Shown: positions 26,962-36,849, counted from the first letter of the stretch. The stretch: 64,000 nucleotides of DNA from an uncultured Bacteroidales bacterium (GCA_947593515.1 CANQDQ010000001.1:124001-188000); one strand, 5' to 3'. A program made the numbers and translations. The notes: generated by a model from the sequence alone, not told the origin.

Positions 26962-27942
26962 ATGGATATATTCGTTCTTCTCATCGTGGCAGTGTGCATT
27001 GTCGCACTGATCGTATTCTTCTATTTCGTGCCGTTCCTCCTATGGCTTTCGGCAACCGTATCGGGCGTACACATTTCGCTGTTGCAGCTCTTTCTGATGC
27101 GTATCCGCAAAGTGCCGCCCCAAACCATCGTGCGGGCAATGATCGAAGCGCACAAAGCCGGCTTGCAGTCGATTACCCGCGACGAACTCGAAGCCCACTA
27201 TCTGGCAGGCGGCTATGTGGAACGGGTTGTTCACGCCCTCGTTTCGGCAGCCAAAGCCAACATCGATCTCGGTTTCCAAATGGCGACCGCCATCGACCTT
27301 GCCGGTCGCGACGTGTTCGAGGCGGTGCAGATGTCGGTCAATCCCAAAGTCATCGACACGCCGCCCGTCGTAGCAGTAGCCAAAGACGGCATACAACTCA
27401 TTGCCAAAGCCCGCGTAACGGTGCGTGCCAACATACGGCAGCTCGTAGGCGGCGCCGGCGAAGATACGGTACTTGCCCGCGTAGGCGAAGGCATCGTGTC
27501 GTCTATCGGTTCGTCGGAATCGCATAAATCGGTACTCGAAAATCCCGACTCCATATCGAAACTCGTATTGAAAAAAGGTCTTGACTCGGGTACGGCATTC
27601 GAAATACTCTCCATCGACATCGCCGACATAGACATCGGTAAAAACATCGGCGCCGGTCTGCAAATAGACCAAGCGCAAGCCGACAAAAACATCGCTCAAG
27701 CAAAAGCCGAAGAGCGCCGCGCCATGGCTATCGCCCTCGAACAGGAGATGAAAGCCAAAGCGCAGGAAGCCCGCGCCAAAGTCATCGAAGCCGAAGCCGA
27801 AGTGCCGCGCGCCATGGCAGAGGCGTTCCGTTCGGGAAATCTCGGCGTGATGGATTACTACAAAATGAAAAACATCGAAGCCGACACGTCCATGCGCGAA
27901 ACGATAGCCCGCCCGACATCGGGCAGCGGCTCGTCCAAATAA
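26962..27942 (+). CDS. floA: Flotillin-like membrane scaffold protein FloA
   Basis: A 326-residue UPF0365/FloA protein. An N-terminal hydrophobic stretch (about 4-30) anchors it as a re-entrant or transmembrane segment. The PHB/SPFH-like domain follows ([38 protein letters not shown]). The Ala/Glu/Lys-rich coiled coil begins at about residue 230 ([20 protein letters not shown]). FloA oligomers form membrane microdomains that hold signalling and secretion proteins. Length and motifs are standard. It follows the TPR/PD40 gene, suggesting a shared envelope function. A strong bidirectional terminator follows. Confidence 0.93.
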   Translation: MDIFVLLIVAVCIVALIVFFYFVPFLLWLSATVSGVHISLLQLFLMRIRKVPPQTIVRAMIEAHKAGLQSITRDELEAHYLAGGYVERVVHALVSAAKANIDLGFQMATAIDLAGRDVFEAVQMSVNPKVIDTPPVVAVAKDGIQLIAKARVTVRANIRQLVGGAGEDTVLARVGEGIVSSIGSSESHKSVLENPDSISKLVLKKGLDSGTAFEILSIDIADIDIGKNIGAGLQIDQAQADKNIAQAKAEERRAMAIALEQEMKAKAQEARAKVIEAEAEVPRAMAEAFRSGNLGVMDYYKMKNIEADTSMRETIARPTSGSGSSK

Positions 27943-27956
27943 AGCAAAGGGAAAAG

Positions 27957-27997
27957 AAAAAGGCTGCAACACGCATTCGTGTTGCAGCCTTTTTTTA
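27957..27997. terminator. Bidirectional terminator between floA and tamB
   Basis: A 13-bp perfect stem (AGGCTGCAACACG and its complement) with a 4-base loop, flanked by A-runs on one side and seven T on the other. The T-run touches the stop codon of the convergent tamB gene. Confidence 0.9.
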
Positions 27998-30900
27998 CGG
28001 ATTAGCAGTTTTGTTTTTCCTTCGCCGCTTCAACCACGAAAACCATTCGCGCCACCGGTTGAACTCCTTGCGGTACATGATGCCCACCCCCTGTGTGGTA
28101 AGGGCGGACTTTACGTAATAGTTTTTGTCGTTGTAGTGGTTATAGGCTTTCAGCCGTATGTTTCCGCTCTTGGTCAAGAGGTATTCGAGGTCGAAGTCGC
28201 CAACGAAAGTATTGTTATTGACCGCATTGTCGCGATAGCCGATATTTCCGTTGAGAATCAATCGGTTGTTGAGCAACTGGCTCGACAAAGCGAGTTCGAC
28301 TTCCACATCGGAGAAGTCGCCCTTATCGCTGCGCAGGTTGGTACCTATATTGATGTTTTCATTGATTTGCCCGAGCATATTGTTGAGCTGCGACGAGAGC
28401 GCCGACGAAGCCACCGATGCCAATTCGTTGTTGCGCGTCTGCCCCACATTCATGTAATCGGGCGTATAAAATTTGTTCAATGCCAACAGGTAGATAATCT
28501 GGCGGTTTATCATATCGTCGGTGCTGATAATACTCCGTATGCGGCGGTCGATGTCCTGCGTTACGGTGGGAAAAGCCAAGTCGAAGCGGAAATCGGGTTG
28601 CTGCAATTCGCCCGTCAGATAGAGCATGGCACGCACGGGTATGGTGGTACGGTTCAACTCCTGTTCTGTGGCAAAACTCTCGTCAAGGTCTTCCAGATTC
28701 GCGGTCAAGGCATAATAGGCTTCGATATTGAGGTCGGCATCGAGCGGGGCGCCGGCAAAAGTTATGCTGCTACCGTTCACAATCTTAAAGTCGCGCGTGA
28801 TGAGATCCTGCAAACTGAAATTGTAATTCCCTTTTTCGACCGTGTAGGTGCCGTACAATTTCATATCCGAAAACGTATCGTATTCGATACGAATGTTTCC
28901 GCTGCCGGACGCCTGTATCATGTCGCCGGTGGCGGGGTCCATCAACAGATTCATGGCTATCTGGGGCGTGGCATCGATTTGCAGATTGAGCGAAAGCGAA
29001 TGGCGCAAAGGCTCCGGCTCGGGAACCGACAACGGAAAGGAGAGCGTGTCCCTCTTCAGGGCTCTTGAAGAGCGTGAACGGTCGACGAAAGTGATAAATC
29101 CATATTCACCTGCTTCGGAAGTATTGGAAAGGACGAAAGTAAATTTGGAATGGTCTTCGGTCGATACATTAATATCTATATCGGTGTGCTGCATATCGCC
29201 TTCGACGGTAACATTTCCGCTGCCGTAAACTTTTCCGTAATAAACCGGACTCTGTTTTTCAGTCGTATTATACACCAACATATTGCGCATATTGGTCGCC
29301 GTCAGTAAATATTCGATATTCTTGAAATTCCGGTGCCGCATTTCGCCGTTTACCCTCCCCGTATGTCCTTCGGCATCGGTCATGGTCATATTATCCATGA
29401 ATATTCCGTCGGGCGTAAGCCGCACCGAGTCGGAAATGTAAAAGCGCGTATTGAGATAGTCGATACCGAAACCGAAACGTTCGACACGGACAGCGCCGTT
29501 TATATTCAACGCTTTGAAGCGTCCGTAGAAATCGATGCTTCCCGAAGCATGACCGCTGACATCTTGCAAGATTTTCTCTGTAAACGGATTGAGAAACGCC
29601 AACGAGATATGCTGCGCATCGAAATGGAGATTCAACGAATCGCGGGTCGGGAAAATATAACCGCTTACCCGCGTATCGGGATATTGCGGCTGGGTGACGA
29701 TTCCGTCCAAGAAGATACCTTTGTTGTCGTTGTCCCAATGGCTGTTCAAGCGCAAGTCGCCGAAAGGTGCATAATTGTAAGAAAAGTCTTCGACGCGGAA
29801 GTCCTGCGTACTGAGGCGCGGCATACCGCCGTTCAACAAATCGGCAATGACGAAATCGCCGGTCGCCTGCCCGCCGAAAACGACATTTTTCAAATTGAGT
29901 GTTTCAAAGATGTAGGCAAGATTTATATCGTTAAGACTCAAATGCAAGCTGTCTTGACCTGCCGTAGCGACAAAGCCGTCGAGATGCAGAAATTGTTTCC
30001 GGTGGCTTATTGAGAAATCGTCGACGAATCCTTTCCCGTCGTGTACGGAAATCGTTGCCGGAGCGACATGCCATACCGAATCGCCGATGATGATTTGCGT
30101 GGGTAGGAGGTCGATGTTGTAGCGCGTCTTTCGGGCAACCGTTTCGATACGGGTCGAAGCAGCTATTTCGCCGCAAAGCGTAGAGGTGCCGTTATTGCTC
30201 CAATTCAGACGGGTGAGCACATTGTTGTCGGCAGCTTGTGCATTGATTGCCAATCCTATATATTTGTTTTGTTTGTTGTATGTGGCGGTATATGCCGAGA
30301 ATTGCAACGTCGTATCGACTTTCCGCAGCCGTACTTCGTTATCGTGTAAAATGCGATTGGAAACTACCACTTCGGGAGCGTTCACGTACAATTCCATATC
30401 TCGATTTCGACCGTCGAAAAATCCCGACAGGGCAGCTCTTTCACTAAACCGTACCGGCAAGTCGAAGGCGTCGGACAATTTCGACGTTTCTTCTATCTCG
30501 AAAGCGTAGCGGAAATCGGTTTCCGCCTCGTCGGCAGCGGGTTCCGATGCAGGGAACAGCGCCGGCAAAAATTCCGCCAGAAACGAGGTTATCTGTTTTT
30601 TCAACTGTTTGAAAGCATATTTTCCTTCGACCTCACCGTTGATGATGTCGGAGTCAATACGTAAGGTTCTGATACTGTCGCGATTCTCTGCCAAAACGGA
30701 GAAGTTTTCGGTCGAAAATGAATGTCCGTCGTTTTCGAAACGCAACGAATCGATAAGAACAGTGCCTTCGATGTTGTCGATATTGCTGCCGACCAGATTG
30801 CTCGACAGGTCGAATTGCATCACCGAGCCGGTATATCGCGGCAGCAGATTGAGCCGGTCAAAATGAATATCCCGTCCTTTTGCCACCACCTTTATGACCG

Positions 30901-32458
30901 GCAATTCATTAAAGAGGTCGATGGCACCGGTCAGTTGAAAACGCCCGTTCGGGTCGTCTATCGCCATAAACCCGTTGTAATAGGTATTGTTGTAATTTCC
31001 GCGCAACGAGATATTCCGATAGGTATAATTCTTGAAATCGAAATGGGAAATATCGCCTTCGACATTACCCCACAATTCGCCGCCGGCAAGGTGTTGGTTA
31101 AGATTAAGACGAATATCCAGTCCTATATTGCCCATCATCGACTCGACGGCAAAAAATTTCCCTATGGCAAAGTCGGTAGTCGATAACTGTCCGACAAGCG
31201 TGAATATATCGTCATCGTCGACCGTCATATTCACATCGCCGGCAAGCGTTCCCAATTCGCAAGAGAGAATGCCATCTGCCTGTATGCCGGCAACATTACG
31301 GCTTACCTCGCCGTAAAAATTCCACGCACCTACCGATTCGGCTCTTTTTACAAGAGCTTCCCGTCCGGGCAACAGCTCGCTCACAATAAGCGGAAGGGCT
31401 TTTTCCGTCGCATAGAGTTCATCAACGGCTCCAGAAATCTCCATACTGTCGCGCACAAACAGATGACGCGCCAATGCTTCCGCCGACAAGAAAAGATACC
31501 CGTCGCCGTACTGTACCTCCAACTGCCCCAATCGAAGACTGTCGAGCGTGCCGTCAAGAGAAGTGCTGATTTTCAATGGCGTATTCGCATCTTTCAAGCG
31601 CGGAACAAAAGCCTTGAAATCGGAAAGAGTAACAAGCGCCCGCTGCATTTTGAGGTCGAGCAGACTTTGCCGACAGAATTCTTCAAAACTTCCGTAAGAG
31701 AGCGCATCGGTGGTCATACGGTTAAGTGACAGTTCAGTATGCGGCAAAGAAATTCTGAAATTACTCATCATCAGTCGATTGCTGTTTCCGACAAGTTTTA
31801 CTCCGAATTTTTGCAGCGAAAAGCCGGACTTTTCGTCGAAAGCAATTTTCCGGATATTGACATTGACGGAATCGCGTTCGAGCGATTTCAGCGAAACGGT
31901 CGCCAGAAAATTCTCGATGCCGATATGGTTGGGGTCGAACACGCCGGCTCTTCGGCAAGGCTCGGAACGGACATCATACGTTATGCTTCCCCGCCGCACG
32001 AGTACGGTATTTATCTGAGAATGAATATCGATAGAGGGGTGCCCCTCTGTATGAAACTTGTCGATGACGAATTGCAGATTCAACGGCGACTGTTTGTCGT
32101 CGCGGGAAAGATGCGCTTGAAAATCGTACAGCTGTATGGTGGTGAAAACCAATCGTCGGCGAAGCAGTTTTTGCAAGGCGAATCCTGCCGTAAGTTCTTG
32201 GGCATAAAGCAGCGTATCGCCCTGCTTGTCGTAGAGGCAGACGTCTTTCAAAAAAATTTTATTGAACGGATATATCGTTCCTTCGCCTATGGTTACACGG
32301 GTATCCAGCAGTGTCGACAGCTCTTTCTCGCCGGCACGGACTATCTGCCGCTGCACCGGTTCGATGTTGAGCAACAGATACGATACCGTCAAAAGAGCGA
32401 TAAACGCCGACAGTACACTGATAATCAATATTTTGAAAATTCTGAATAAATATTTCAT
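27995..32458 (-). CDS. tamB: TamB / AsmA-like envelope protein (giant)
   Basis: A 1487-residue protein with one N-terminal transmembrane anchor (about 8-30), then a very long beta-rich region typical of bridge-like lipid-transport proteins of the TamB/AsmA group. The C-terminal TamB domain (DUF490) is recognisable from phrases such as GNYNFSLQDLITRDFKIVNG, then DIDRRIRSIIS and NRQIIYLLALNKFY. TamB spans the periplasm and is thought to move phospholipids or help insert outer-membrane proteins. No tamA/BamA-like gene lies beside it here. It is divergent from tsaD. Bacteroidota versions are usually of this size. Confidence 0.9.
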   Translation of the reverse strand: MKYLFRIFKILIISVLSAFIALLTVSYLLLNIEPVQRQIVRAGEKELSTLLDTRVTIGEGTIYPFNKIFLKDVCLYDKQGDTLLYAQELTAGFALQKLLRRRLVFTTIQLYDFQAHLSRDDKQSPLNLQFVIDKFHTEGHPSIDIHSQINTVLVRRGSITYDVRSEPCRRAGVFDPNHIGIENFLATVSLKSLERDSVNVNIRKIAFDEKSGFSLQKFGVKLVGNSNRLMMSNFRISLPHTELSLNRMTTDALSYGSFEEFCRQSLLDLKMQRALVTLSDFKAFVPRLKDANTPLKISTSLDGTLDSLRLGQLEVQYGDGYLFLSAEALARHLFVRDSMEISGAVDELYATEKALPLIVSELLPGREALVKRAESVGAWNFYGEVSRNVAGIQADGILSCELGTLAGDVNMTVDDDDIFTLVGQLSTTDFAIGKFFAVESMMGNIGLDIRLNLNQHLAGGELWGNVEGDISHFDFKNYTYRNISLRGNYNNTYYNGFMAIDDPNGRFQLTGAIDLFNELPVIKVVAKGRDIHFDRLNLLPRYTGSVMQFDLSSNLVGSNIDNIEGTVLIDSLRFENDGHSFSTENFSVLAENRDSIRTLRIDSDIINGEVEGKYAFKQLKKQITSFLAEFLPALFPASEPAADEAETDFRYAFEIEETSKLSDAFDLPVRFSERAALSGFFDGRNRDMELYVNAPEVVVSNRILHDNEVRLRKVDTTLQFSAYTATYNKQNKYIGLAINAQAADNNVLTRLNWSNNGTSTLCGEIAASTRIETVARKTRYNIDLLPTQIIIGDSVWHVAPATISVHDGKGFVDDFSISHRKQFLHLDGFVATAGQDSLHLSLNDINLAYIFETLNLKNVVFGGQATGDFVIADLLNGGMPRLSTQDFRVEDFSYNYAPFGDLRLNSHWDNDNKGIFLDGIVTQPQYPDTRVSGYIFPTRDSLNLHFDAQHISLAFLNPFTEKILQDVSGHASGSIDFYGRFKALNINGAVRVERFGFGIDYLNTRFYISDSVRLTPDGIFMDNMTMTDAEGHTGRVNGEMRHRNFKNIEYLLTATNMRNMLVYNTTEKQSPVYYGKVYGSGNVTVEGDMQHTDIDINVSTEDHSKFTFVLSNTSEAGEYGFITFVDRSRSSRALKRDTLSFPLSVPEPEPLRHSLSLNLQIDATPQIAMNLLMDPATGDMIQASGSGNIRIEYDTFSDMKLYGTYTVEKGNYNFSLQDLITRDFKIVNGSSITFAGAPLDADLNIEAYYALTANLEDLDESFATEQELNRTTIPVRAMLYLTGELQQPDFRFDLAFPTVTQDIDRRIRSIISTDDMINRQIIYLLALNKFYTPDYMNVGQTRNNELASVASSALSSQLNNMLGQINENINIGTNLRSDKGDFSDVEVELALSSQLLNNRLILNGNIGYRDNAVNNNTFVGDFDLEYLLTKSGNIRLKAYNHYNDKNYYVKSALTTQGVGIMYRKEFNRWREWFSWLKRRRKNKTANP

Positions 32459-32471
32459 ACCGTCTCCGATA

Positions 32472-32479
32472 CAAATTTA
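32472..32479 (-). promoter_or_regulatory. -7 promoter box TAAATTTG for tamB
   Basis: An exact TAnnTTTG match on the minus strand, 13 bases before the start codon, so the leader would be very short. Confidence 0.6.
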
Positions 32480-32524
32480 TGATTTTTCGCAGAATAAAGC
32501 GGCAAATAATTCTTTTTTATTGTG

Positions 32525-32532
32525 TAATTTCG
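32525..32532 (+). promoter_or_regulatory. Near-consensus -7 box TAATTTCG for tsaD
   Basis: One base from TAnnTTTG and 20 bases before the tsaD start codon; divergent from the tamB promoter. Confidence 0.4.
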
Positions 32533-32552
32533 CGCATCGAAAAAGCGATTTT

Positions 32553-33572
32553 ATGAGCGTTACGATTTTGGGAATAGAGTCGTCGTGCGACGATACGTCG
32601 GCTGCCGTGATACGCGACAGGGTGATGCTGTCGAATGTCATTGCCTCGCAAGCCGTACACGAAGCCTTCGGCGGCGTGGTGCCCGAACTTGCATCGCGCG
32701 CCCACCAACAGAACATCATACCGGTGGTGTCGGAGGCGATACGCCGCGCCGGCATCGACAAGAAAGAAATCGACGCGCTGGCTTTCACACGCGGTCCCGG
32801 ACTGATGGGCTCGCTGCTGGTAGGCACCTCCTTTGCAAAAGGGTTTGCCACAGCGTTAGGCATTCCGCTAATCGATGTCAATCACTTGCAGGCGCACGTG
32901 ATGGCGCACTTCATCAAAGTCGATGCCGACAACAACGACCAACCCTCCTGCCCATTTCTCTGCCTGCTGGTGTCGGGCGGCAACTCGCAAATCATCAAAG
33001 TAAAGAGTTACAAAGAGATGGAAGTGCTGGGGCAAACCATCGACGATGCCGCCGGCGAGGCGTTCGACAAATGCGCCAAAGTGATGGGCTTAGGCTATCC
33101 GGGCGGACCGGTGATAGACCGTCTTGCCAAAGAGGGCGACCCGAAGGCTTTTTCGTTCAACAAACCGCACATAGCGGGATACGATTACAGTTTCAGCGGA
33201 CTGAAAACATCGTTTCTCTACCTGCTGCGCGACGAACTGAAAAAAAATCCCGATTTCATTTCCGAACGGAAAAACGACTTGTGCGCTTCGCTGCAAGCCA
33301 CTATCGTGGAAATATTGATGGATAAATTGCGGAAAGCCGTAAAAGATACGGGAATACGCGAAGTCGCCGTAGCGGGGGGCGTCTCTGCCAACTCTGCCGT
33401 GCGGCAGGCGTTTGAAGACCACGCGGCACGGTACGGCTGGCGAGTGCATCTGCCGCGCTTCTCATTCACGACCGATAACGCCGCCATGGTGGCTGTTACC
33501 GGTTATTACAAATATTTGGATAAAGATTTTTGTTCGCTCGATTTACCGCCGTTCGCGCGAGTGGAATTGTAA
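32553..33572 (+). CDS. tsaD: tRNA N6-adenosine threonylcarbamoyltransferase TsaD
   Basis: A 339-residue Kae1/TsaD protein of the ASKHA fold. ILGIESSCDDTSAAVI opens the protein. The metal-binding motif is HQQNIIPVV followed by NHLQAHVMAH. LLVSGGNSQI is the nucleotide loop and GEAFDKCAKVMGLGYPGGP the family signature. The enzyme, with TsaB, TsaC and TsaE, forms t6A37 in tRNAs that read ANN codons. ATG at 32553 yields the conserved start; the open frame further upstream runs into the tamB promoter. cinA follows after 4 bases. Confidence 0.95.
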   Translation: MSVTILGIESSCDDTSAAVIRDRVMLSNVIASQAVHEAFGGVVPELASRAHQQNIIPVVSEAIRRAGIDKKEIDALAFTRGPGLMGSLLVGTSFAKGFATALGIPLIDVNHLQAHVMAHFIKVDADNNDQPSCPFLCLLVSGGNSQIIKVKSYKEMEVLGQTIDDAAGEAFDKCAKVMGLGYPGGPVIDRLAKEGDPKAFSFNKPHIAGYDYSFSGLKTSFLYLLRDELKKNPDFISERKNDLCASLQATIVEILMDKLRKAVKDTGIREVAVAGGVSANSAVRQAFEDHAARYGWRVHLPRFSFTTDNAAMVAVTGYYKYLDKDFCSLDLPPFARVEL

Positions 33573-33576
33573 CACC

Positions 33577-34824
33577 ATGAATGTCGAAATCATAGCCATA
33601 GGCGATGAATTGCTTATCGGACAGGTAACCGATACCAATTCGGGGTGGATAGCCCGCCAACTCAACCATATCGGTTGGGAACTCACGAAAGTAACCGTCG
33701 TCCGCGACCGCGGGGAAGAAATAAAAAATGCCGTCGTCGAGGCGTTCGGTCGGGTGTCTGTCGTACTGATGACGGGCGGTCTCGGTCCGACGAAAGACGA
33801 TATTACCAAAAAGACGCTTTGCGAATTGTACGGGTGCACCCTGCACCGCGACGAAAAGGTGCAGGCGATGAACGACGAACGGTTTGTTCAAAAGGGATTT
33901 ACGATGAATGCGCTCACGCGCGACCAAGCGTTGGTGCCCGATGCGTGCGAGGTCATCTATAATCCGGTGGGCACGGCGCCGGTGATGTGGTTCGACCGCG
34001 ACGGCAAAGTGTTGGTTTCGATGCCGGGCGTACCGTCGGAAATGCAGTATGCCGTTTCGCACGAAGTGCTTTCGCGGCTGCGGGAACGCTTCAACGACCA
34101 TTCGGCGGTGCGCCACGCCACCTGTTTGGTAAAGGGCATCACGGAATCGGGGTTGGCGATACTGCTCGACGATTTCGAAAACGCCCTTCCTCCGTTCATA
34201 CATTTAGCATATCTGCCGAAAACCGGAGTGATACGGCTGCGCCTTACGGCAACCGGCGACGACGAAGCGCGTGTGGAAACGGAGCTGAACCGACAATTCG
34301 ACAAACTTACCTCGCTGACAAGCCGCTACCTGTTCTGCCGAGAAGACGCCTCACTGGCAGGCGCTTTGGGCGCGATACTGAAAGAACGGAAACTGACCCT
34401 CTCGACCGCCGAGAGCTGCACGGGAGGAAACATCGCCCACGAAATCACGCTCGTAGCGGGCAGCTCCGCCTACTACAAAGGGAGCATCGTATCGTATGCC
34501 AACGAGGTGAAAACGGAACTGCTTGGCGTATCGGCTGCCACGATAGCAGAGCACGGAGTCGTAAGTCTGCCGGTGGTGGAACAAATGGCGAAGGGCGCGC
34601 AACGCGCCCTGCACACCGATTGCGCCATAGCCACTTCGGGCATCGCGGGTCCCGACGGCGGCAGCCCGCAAAAACCGGTGGGCACGGTAGCCATTGCCGT
34701 CGCCTGCGGCGACAAGACGGTATCGAAAATGTGGCACTTCGGCAAAAATCGGGAAGCGAACATCGAACGCTTCACGCACCACGCCCTCTTGCAAATGCTC
34801 GACCTGCTCTGTCCGCAGGAATAA
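33577..34824 (+). CDS. cinA: CinA-like nicotinamide-nucleotide amidase
   Basis: A 415-residue two-domain CinA protein. The N-terminal MoCF-like domain (about 1-170; VEIIAIGDELLIGQVTDTNS, LMTGGLGPTKDD) probably has a pyrophosphatase role. The C-terminal domain (about 255-415; STAESCTGGNIAHEIT, YYKGSIVSYAN, ATSGIAGPDGG) is the amidase that turns NMN into nicotinate mononucleotide. The enzyme recycles pyridine nucleotides. It sits 4 bases after tsaD in a likely operon and converges on the ATP-grasp gene, whose stop is 13 bases away. Confidence 0.93.
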   Translation: MNVEIIAIGDELLIGQVTDTNSGWIARQLNHIGWELTKVTVVRDRGEEIKNAVVEAFGRVSVVLMTGGLGPTKDDITKKTLCELYGCTLHRDEKVQAMNDERFVQKGFTMNALTRDQALVPDACEVIYNPVGTAPVMWFDRDGKVLVSMPGVPSEMQYAVSHEVLSRLRERFNDHSAVRHATCLVKGITESGLAILLDDFENALPPFIHLAYLPKTGVIRLRLTATGDDEARVETELNRQFDKLTSLTSRYLFCREDASLAGALGAILKERKLTLSTAESCTGGNIAHEITLVAGSSAYYKGSIVSYANEVKTELLGVSAATIAEHGVVSLPVVEQMAKGAQRALHTDCAIATSGIAGPDGGSPQKPVGTVAIAVACGDKTVSKMWHFGKNREANIERFTHHALLQMLDLLCPQE

Positions 34825-34837
34825 AAACAATTCAACC

Positions 34838-36022
34838 CTACAATTTTTCCGGAGATATTTCCACGAAAGCGCAGTAATGCGTGTCGGCATATACGGGTGA
34901 AAGCGACACGTATCCGCTTTCGATTCTGCTGCCGGCAATACGCAGCGGAGCTGCCGCCAACCGTGCGGCATGATGCACCGCAAGCTGCCGGCTGTCGGCA
35001 AAATATTCCACCCGATAAATGCCTTCGCGTCCCGCCGCCACGTAACGGTCGTAAAAAAGACGCGCTGCCATTCCCATGTTCATGCGCAGATTGAGTTCGA
35101 CACACGGGTGCAATGCATAGCCGTGCACCGTGTCGTATATCAACATATCGACGCCGAAGCTGCCGATATACAACGGAGCTATACGGTCGGTAAAACAGGT
35201 TGCCAACGCCTGCCGCACCCGATGCAGGGTTTCCTGCCCGACATAAGCCGACAAGCGTTTTTCGATAACGGCATCTGCCGCCAGCAGGTTTCCTTTGTAG
35301 GCGCCTCTGCCGTCGGTCTCGAAAAAAGAGTAGCCCGCAAAATCGACCCGCTGCCCGTCGGAACGAAATTCCATAGCAAAATCGGCAACTTTCGGGAAAC
35401 AGGCTTCTCCGATGACCATGCCCTGCCGATGCAGCACGCCCTGCGCCCAGCGGCGGGACGGCAGGTCGTAATCGCCGTGCGTCCAGCACAAACCTTTTCC
35501 GCTGCCCGACCACGGAGCTTTGAGCACCGCCCGCTCGTGCCGCCTGACAAAGCGCTGCACCGCCGCTTCGTCGGCAAGAGGCTCGGGCAGCTCGTCGGGC
35601 ACGACAACACCGTGTTCCGAAAGATAGAGCAGCACATCGCGCGTATGCAGGCGATGCGCCGCCTCGCGCAAGCGGGCAAGCCGAGCGGCATCGGGCAACA
35701 GAGCGGCAGGAACGCCTGCCCGCTCCAAGCGAGCAGCGACTTCGTGGCTCCACCCCCAAACAGAACAGGCGGTTATCGGGTGCGGAAAGGCTCCCATGAC
35801 CGTCGGTCGACCGGCAATGCCCAATGCCGAGAAAGCCGGCTGCAACGGTTCGGCAAAATCGAGCGTCGGCAGCCATACCGCCGCATCGGGCGCATCATAC
35901 CAGAAAGGCAGCGTGGAGAGGTCGTGCGCAATGGCGCGCGCCAAAGGCGGAGGCGTGTAGCTTTTGCCTCCGTGCGCCAGCGCCAAATCGTTTTCGGGAT
36001 TGAAAAGCGCGAGCAGCGACAT
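34838..36022 (-). CDS. ATP-grasp-like protein of unknown function
   Basis: A 394-residue protein that I recognise only as a conserved Bacteroidota hypothetical. The start FNPENDLALAHGGKSYTPP is the family's signature. Residues 166-178 (VLKAPWSGSGKGL) look like the ATP-grasp Lys and glycine-rich loop. D292 with E309-L-N-L-R313 resembles the metal-binding and Arg residues at the end of an ATP-grasp fold. ATP-grasp enzymes join a carboxylate to an amine or thiol through an acyl phosphate. The start codon overlaps the stop of the upstream duplicated-domain gene (TAATG), so the two are translated together. Substrate unknown; the fold call is by motif only. Confidence 0.68.
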   Translation of the reverse strand: MSLLALFNPENDLALAHGGKSYTPPPLARAIAHDLSTLPFWYDAPDAAVWLPTLDFAEPLQPAFSALGIAGRPTVMGAFPHPITACSVWGWSHEVAARLERAGVPAALLPDAARLARLREAAHRLHTRDVLLYLSEHGVVVPDELPEPLADEAAVQRFVRRHERAVLKAPWSGSGKGLCWTHGDYDLPSRRWAQGVLHRQGMVIGEACFPKVADFAMEFRSDGQRVDFAGYSFFETDGRGAYKGNLLAADAVIEKRLSAYVGQETLHRVRQALATCFTDRIAPLYIGSFGVDMLIYDTVHGYALHPCVELNLRMNMGMAARLFYDRYVAAGREGIYRVEYFADSRQLAVHHAARLAAAPLRIAGSRIESGYVSLSPVYADTHYCAFVEISPEKL

Positions 36023-36849
36023 TATTGACGTTCGTTATCGAGAGCCGCCAGCTCGTTCCAGAAAGAAGAAGGCAGTGCAATGTTTTCGACATCGACCGCC
36101 GCAGCAAACAGCGGCGCCACCTCTTTGTCGGTGAAGCCCGCAATGCCGCACCCGATACGGGTTACAAGGAAACGGTATTCCCCGTGTTCACGGGCAAAGG
36201 CGATAAATTCATCGACATAGGGGCGTATCATTTCGACATTGGCGCGCATGGTAGGTATGGCATACGAGCGACCGGTAAGTCCGTTGCCCACGCCCCACTC
36301 CGCGCCGAAACGCTCGCAAGCGATGCGGGCGGCTCCGCCGTAATGTTTTCCGGCAAGGTTGCTGCCAAACACGAAAATTTCATTTTCGCCCAATGTGCGG
36401 ATATTGTCGGGCGCGATGCGGCGCGCCGGAATACGGGGCGGATAGAGTTTGCGCTGCAAGAGCACCCGCCAGAAAGAGAGCGGCAGGGTAACATTTTCCA
36501 TATCGGCAGCAGCAGCGAAAAGAGGAGCGATTTCTTCGTCGGTGAAACCGGCGACACCGCACCCGACACGGGTTACCAAGAATCGTATCTCGGGGTGATT
36601 CCGTGCGAAAGTTATAAAAATATCGACATGCGGCGCTATCATCTCCACACCGGCACGCACCACCGGTATGGCGTAAGTCTGCCCCTTTACCCCTTCGGCA
36701 AGACCACCTCCCCCAAACGATTCATAAGCCATACGTGCAGCTTTTCCGTAATGTTTTCCGATGCGATTGCTGCCGAATACGAAAATTTCGTCCGGCTCCA
36801 ACCGTTCAATCTGTTCGGGAGTGATTCTGTTCTGAGGTATTGTTTCCAT
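36022..36849 (-). CDS. Tandem-duplicated macrodomain-like protein (A1S_2505-type)
   Basis: A 275-residue protein made of two copies of one domain (about residues 8-130 and 145-268). Each has the phrases EIFVFGSN, GKHYG-AAR, YAIP, VEMI-P-V, FLVTR-GCG-AGFTD and APLFAAA. By hand alignment about two thirds of positions agree. Single-domain relatives are, as I recall, named after A1S_2505, a phage non-structural protein, and are common in Bacteroidota. The GCG-AG loop and FGSN/GKH-GAA segments resemble the ADP-ribose loops of macrodomains of the Poa1/TARG1 type; that is inference. The gene is coupled to the ATP-grasp-like gene by a one-base overlap. No promoter box was found upstream. Confidence 0.7.
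   Translation of the reverse strand: METIPQNRITPEQIERLEPDEIFVFGSNRIGKHYGKAARMAYESFGGGGLAEGVKGQTYAIPVVRAGVEMIAPHVDIFITFARNHPEIRFLVTRVGCGVAGFTDEEIAPLFAAAADMENVTLPLSFWRVLLQRKLYPPRIPARRIAPDNIRTLGENEIFVFGSNLAGKHYGGAARIACERFGAEWGVGNGLTGRSYAIPTMRANVEMIRPYVDEFIAFAREHGEYRFLVTRIGCGIAGFTDKEVAPLFAAAVDVENIALPSSFWNELAALDNERQ

Noticed and set aside
36022-36849. Phage remnant suggested by the A1S_2505-type family name
   Set aside because: No integrase, capsid, packaging or lysis gene lies nearby, and the family is widespread in bacterial chromosomes.
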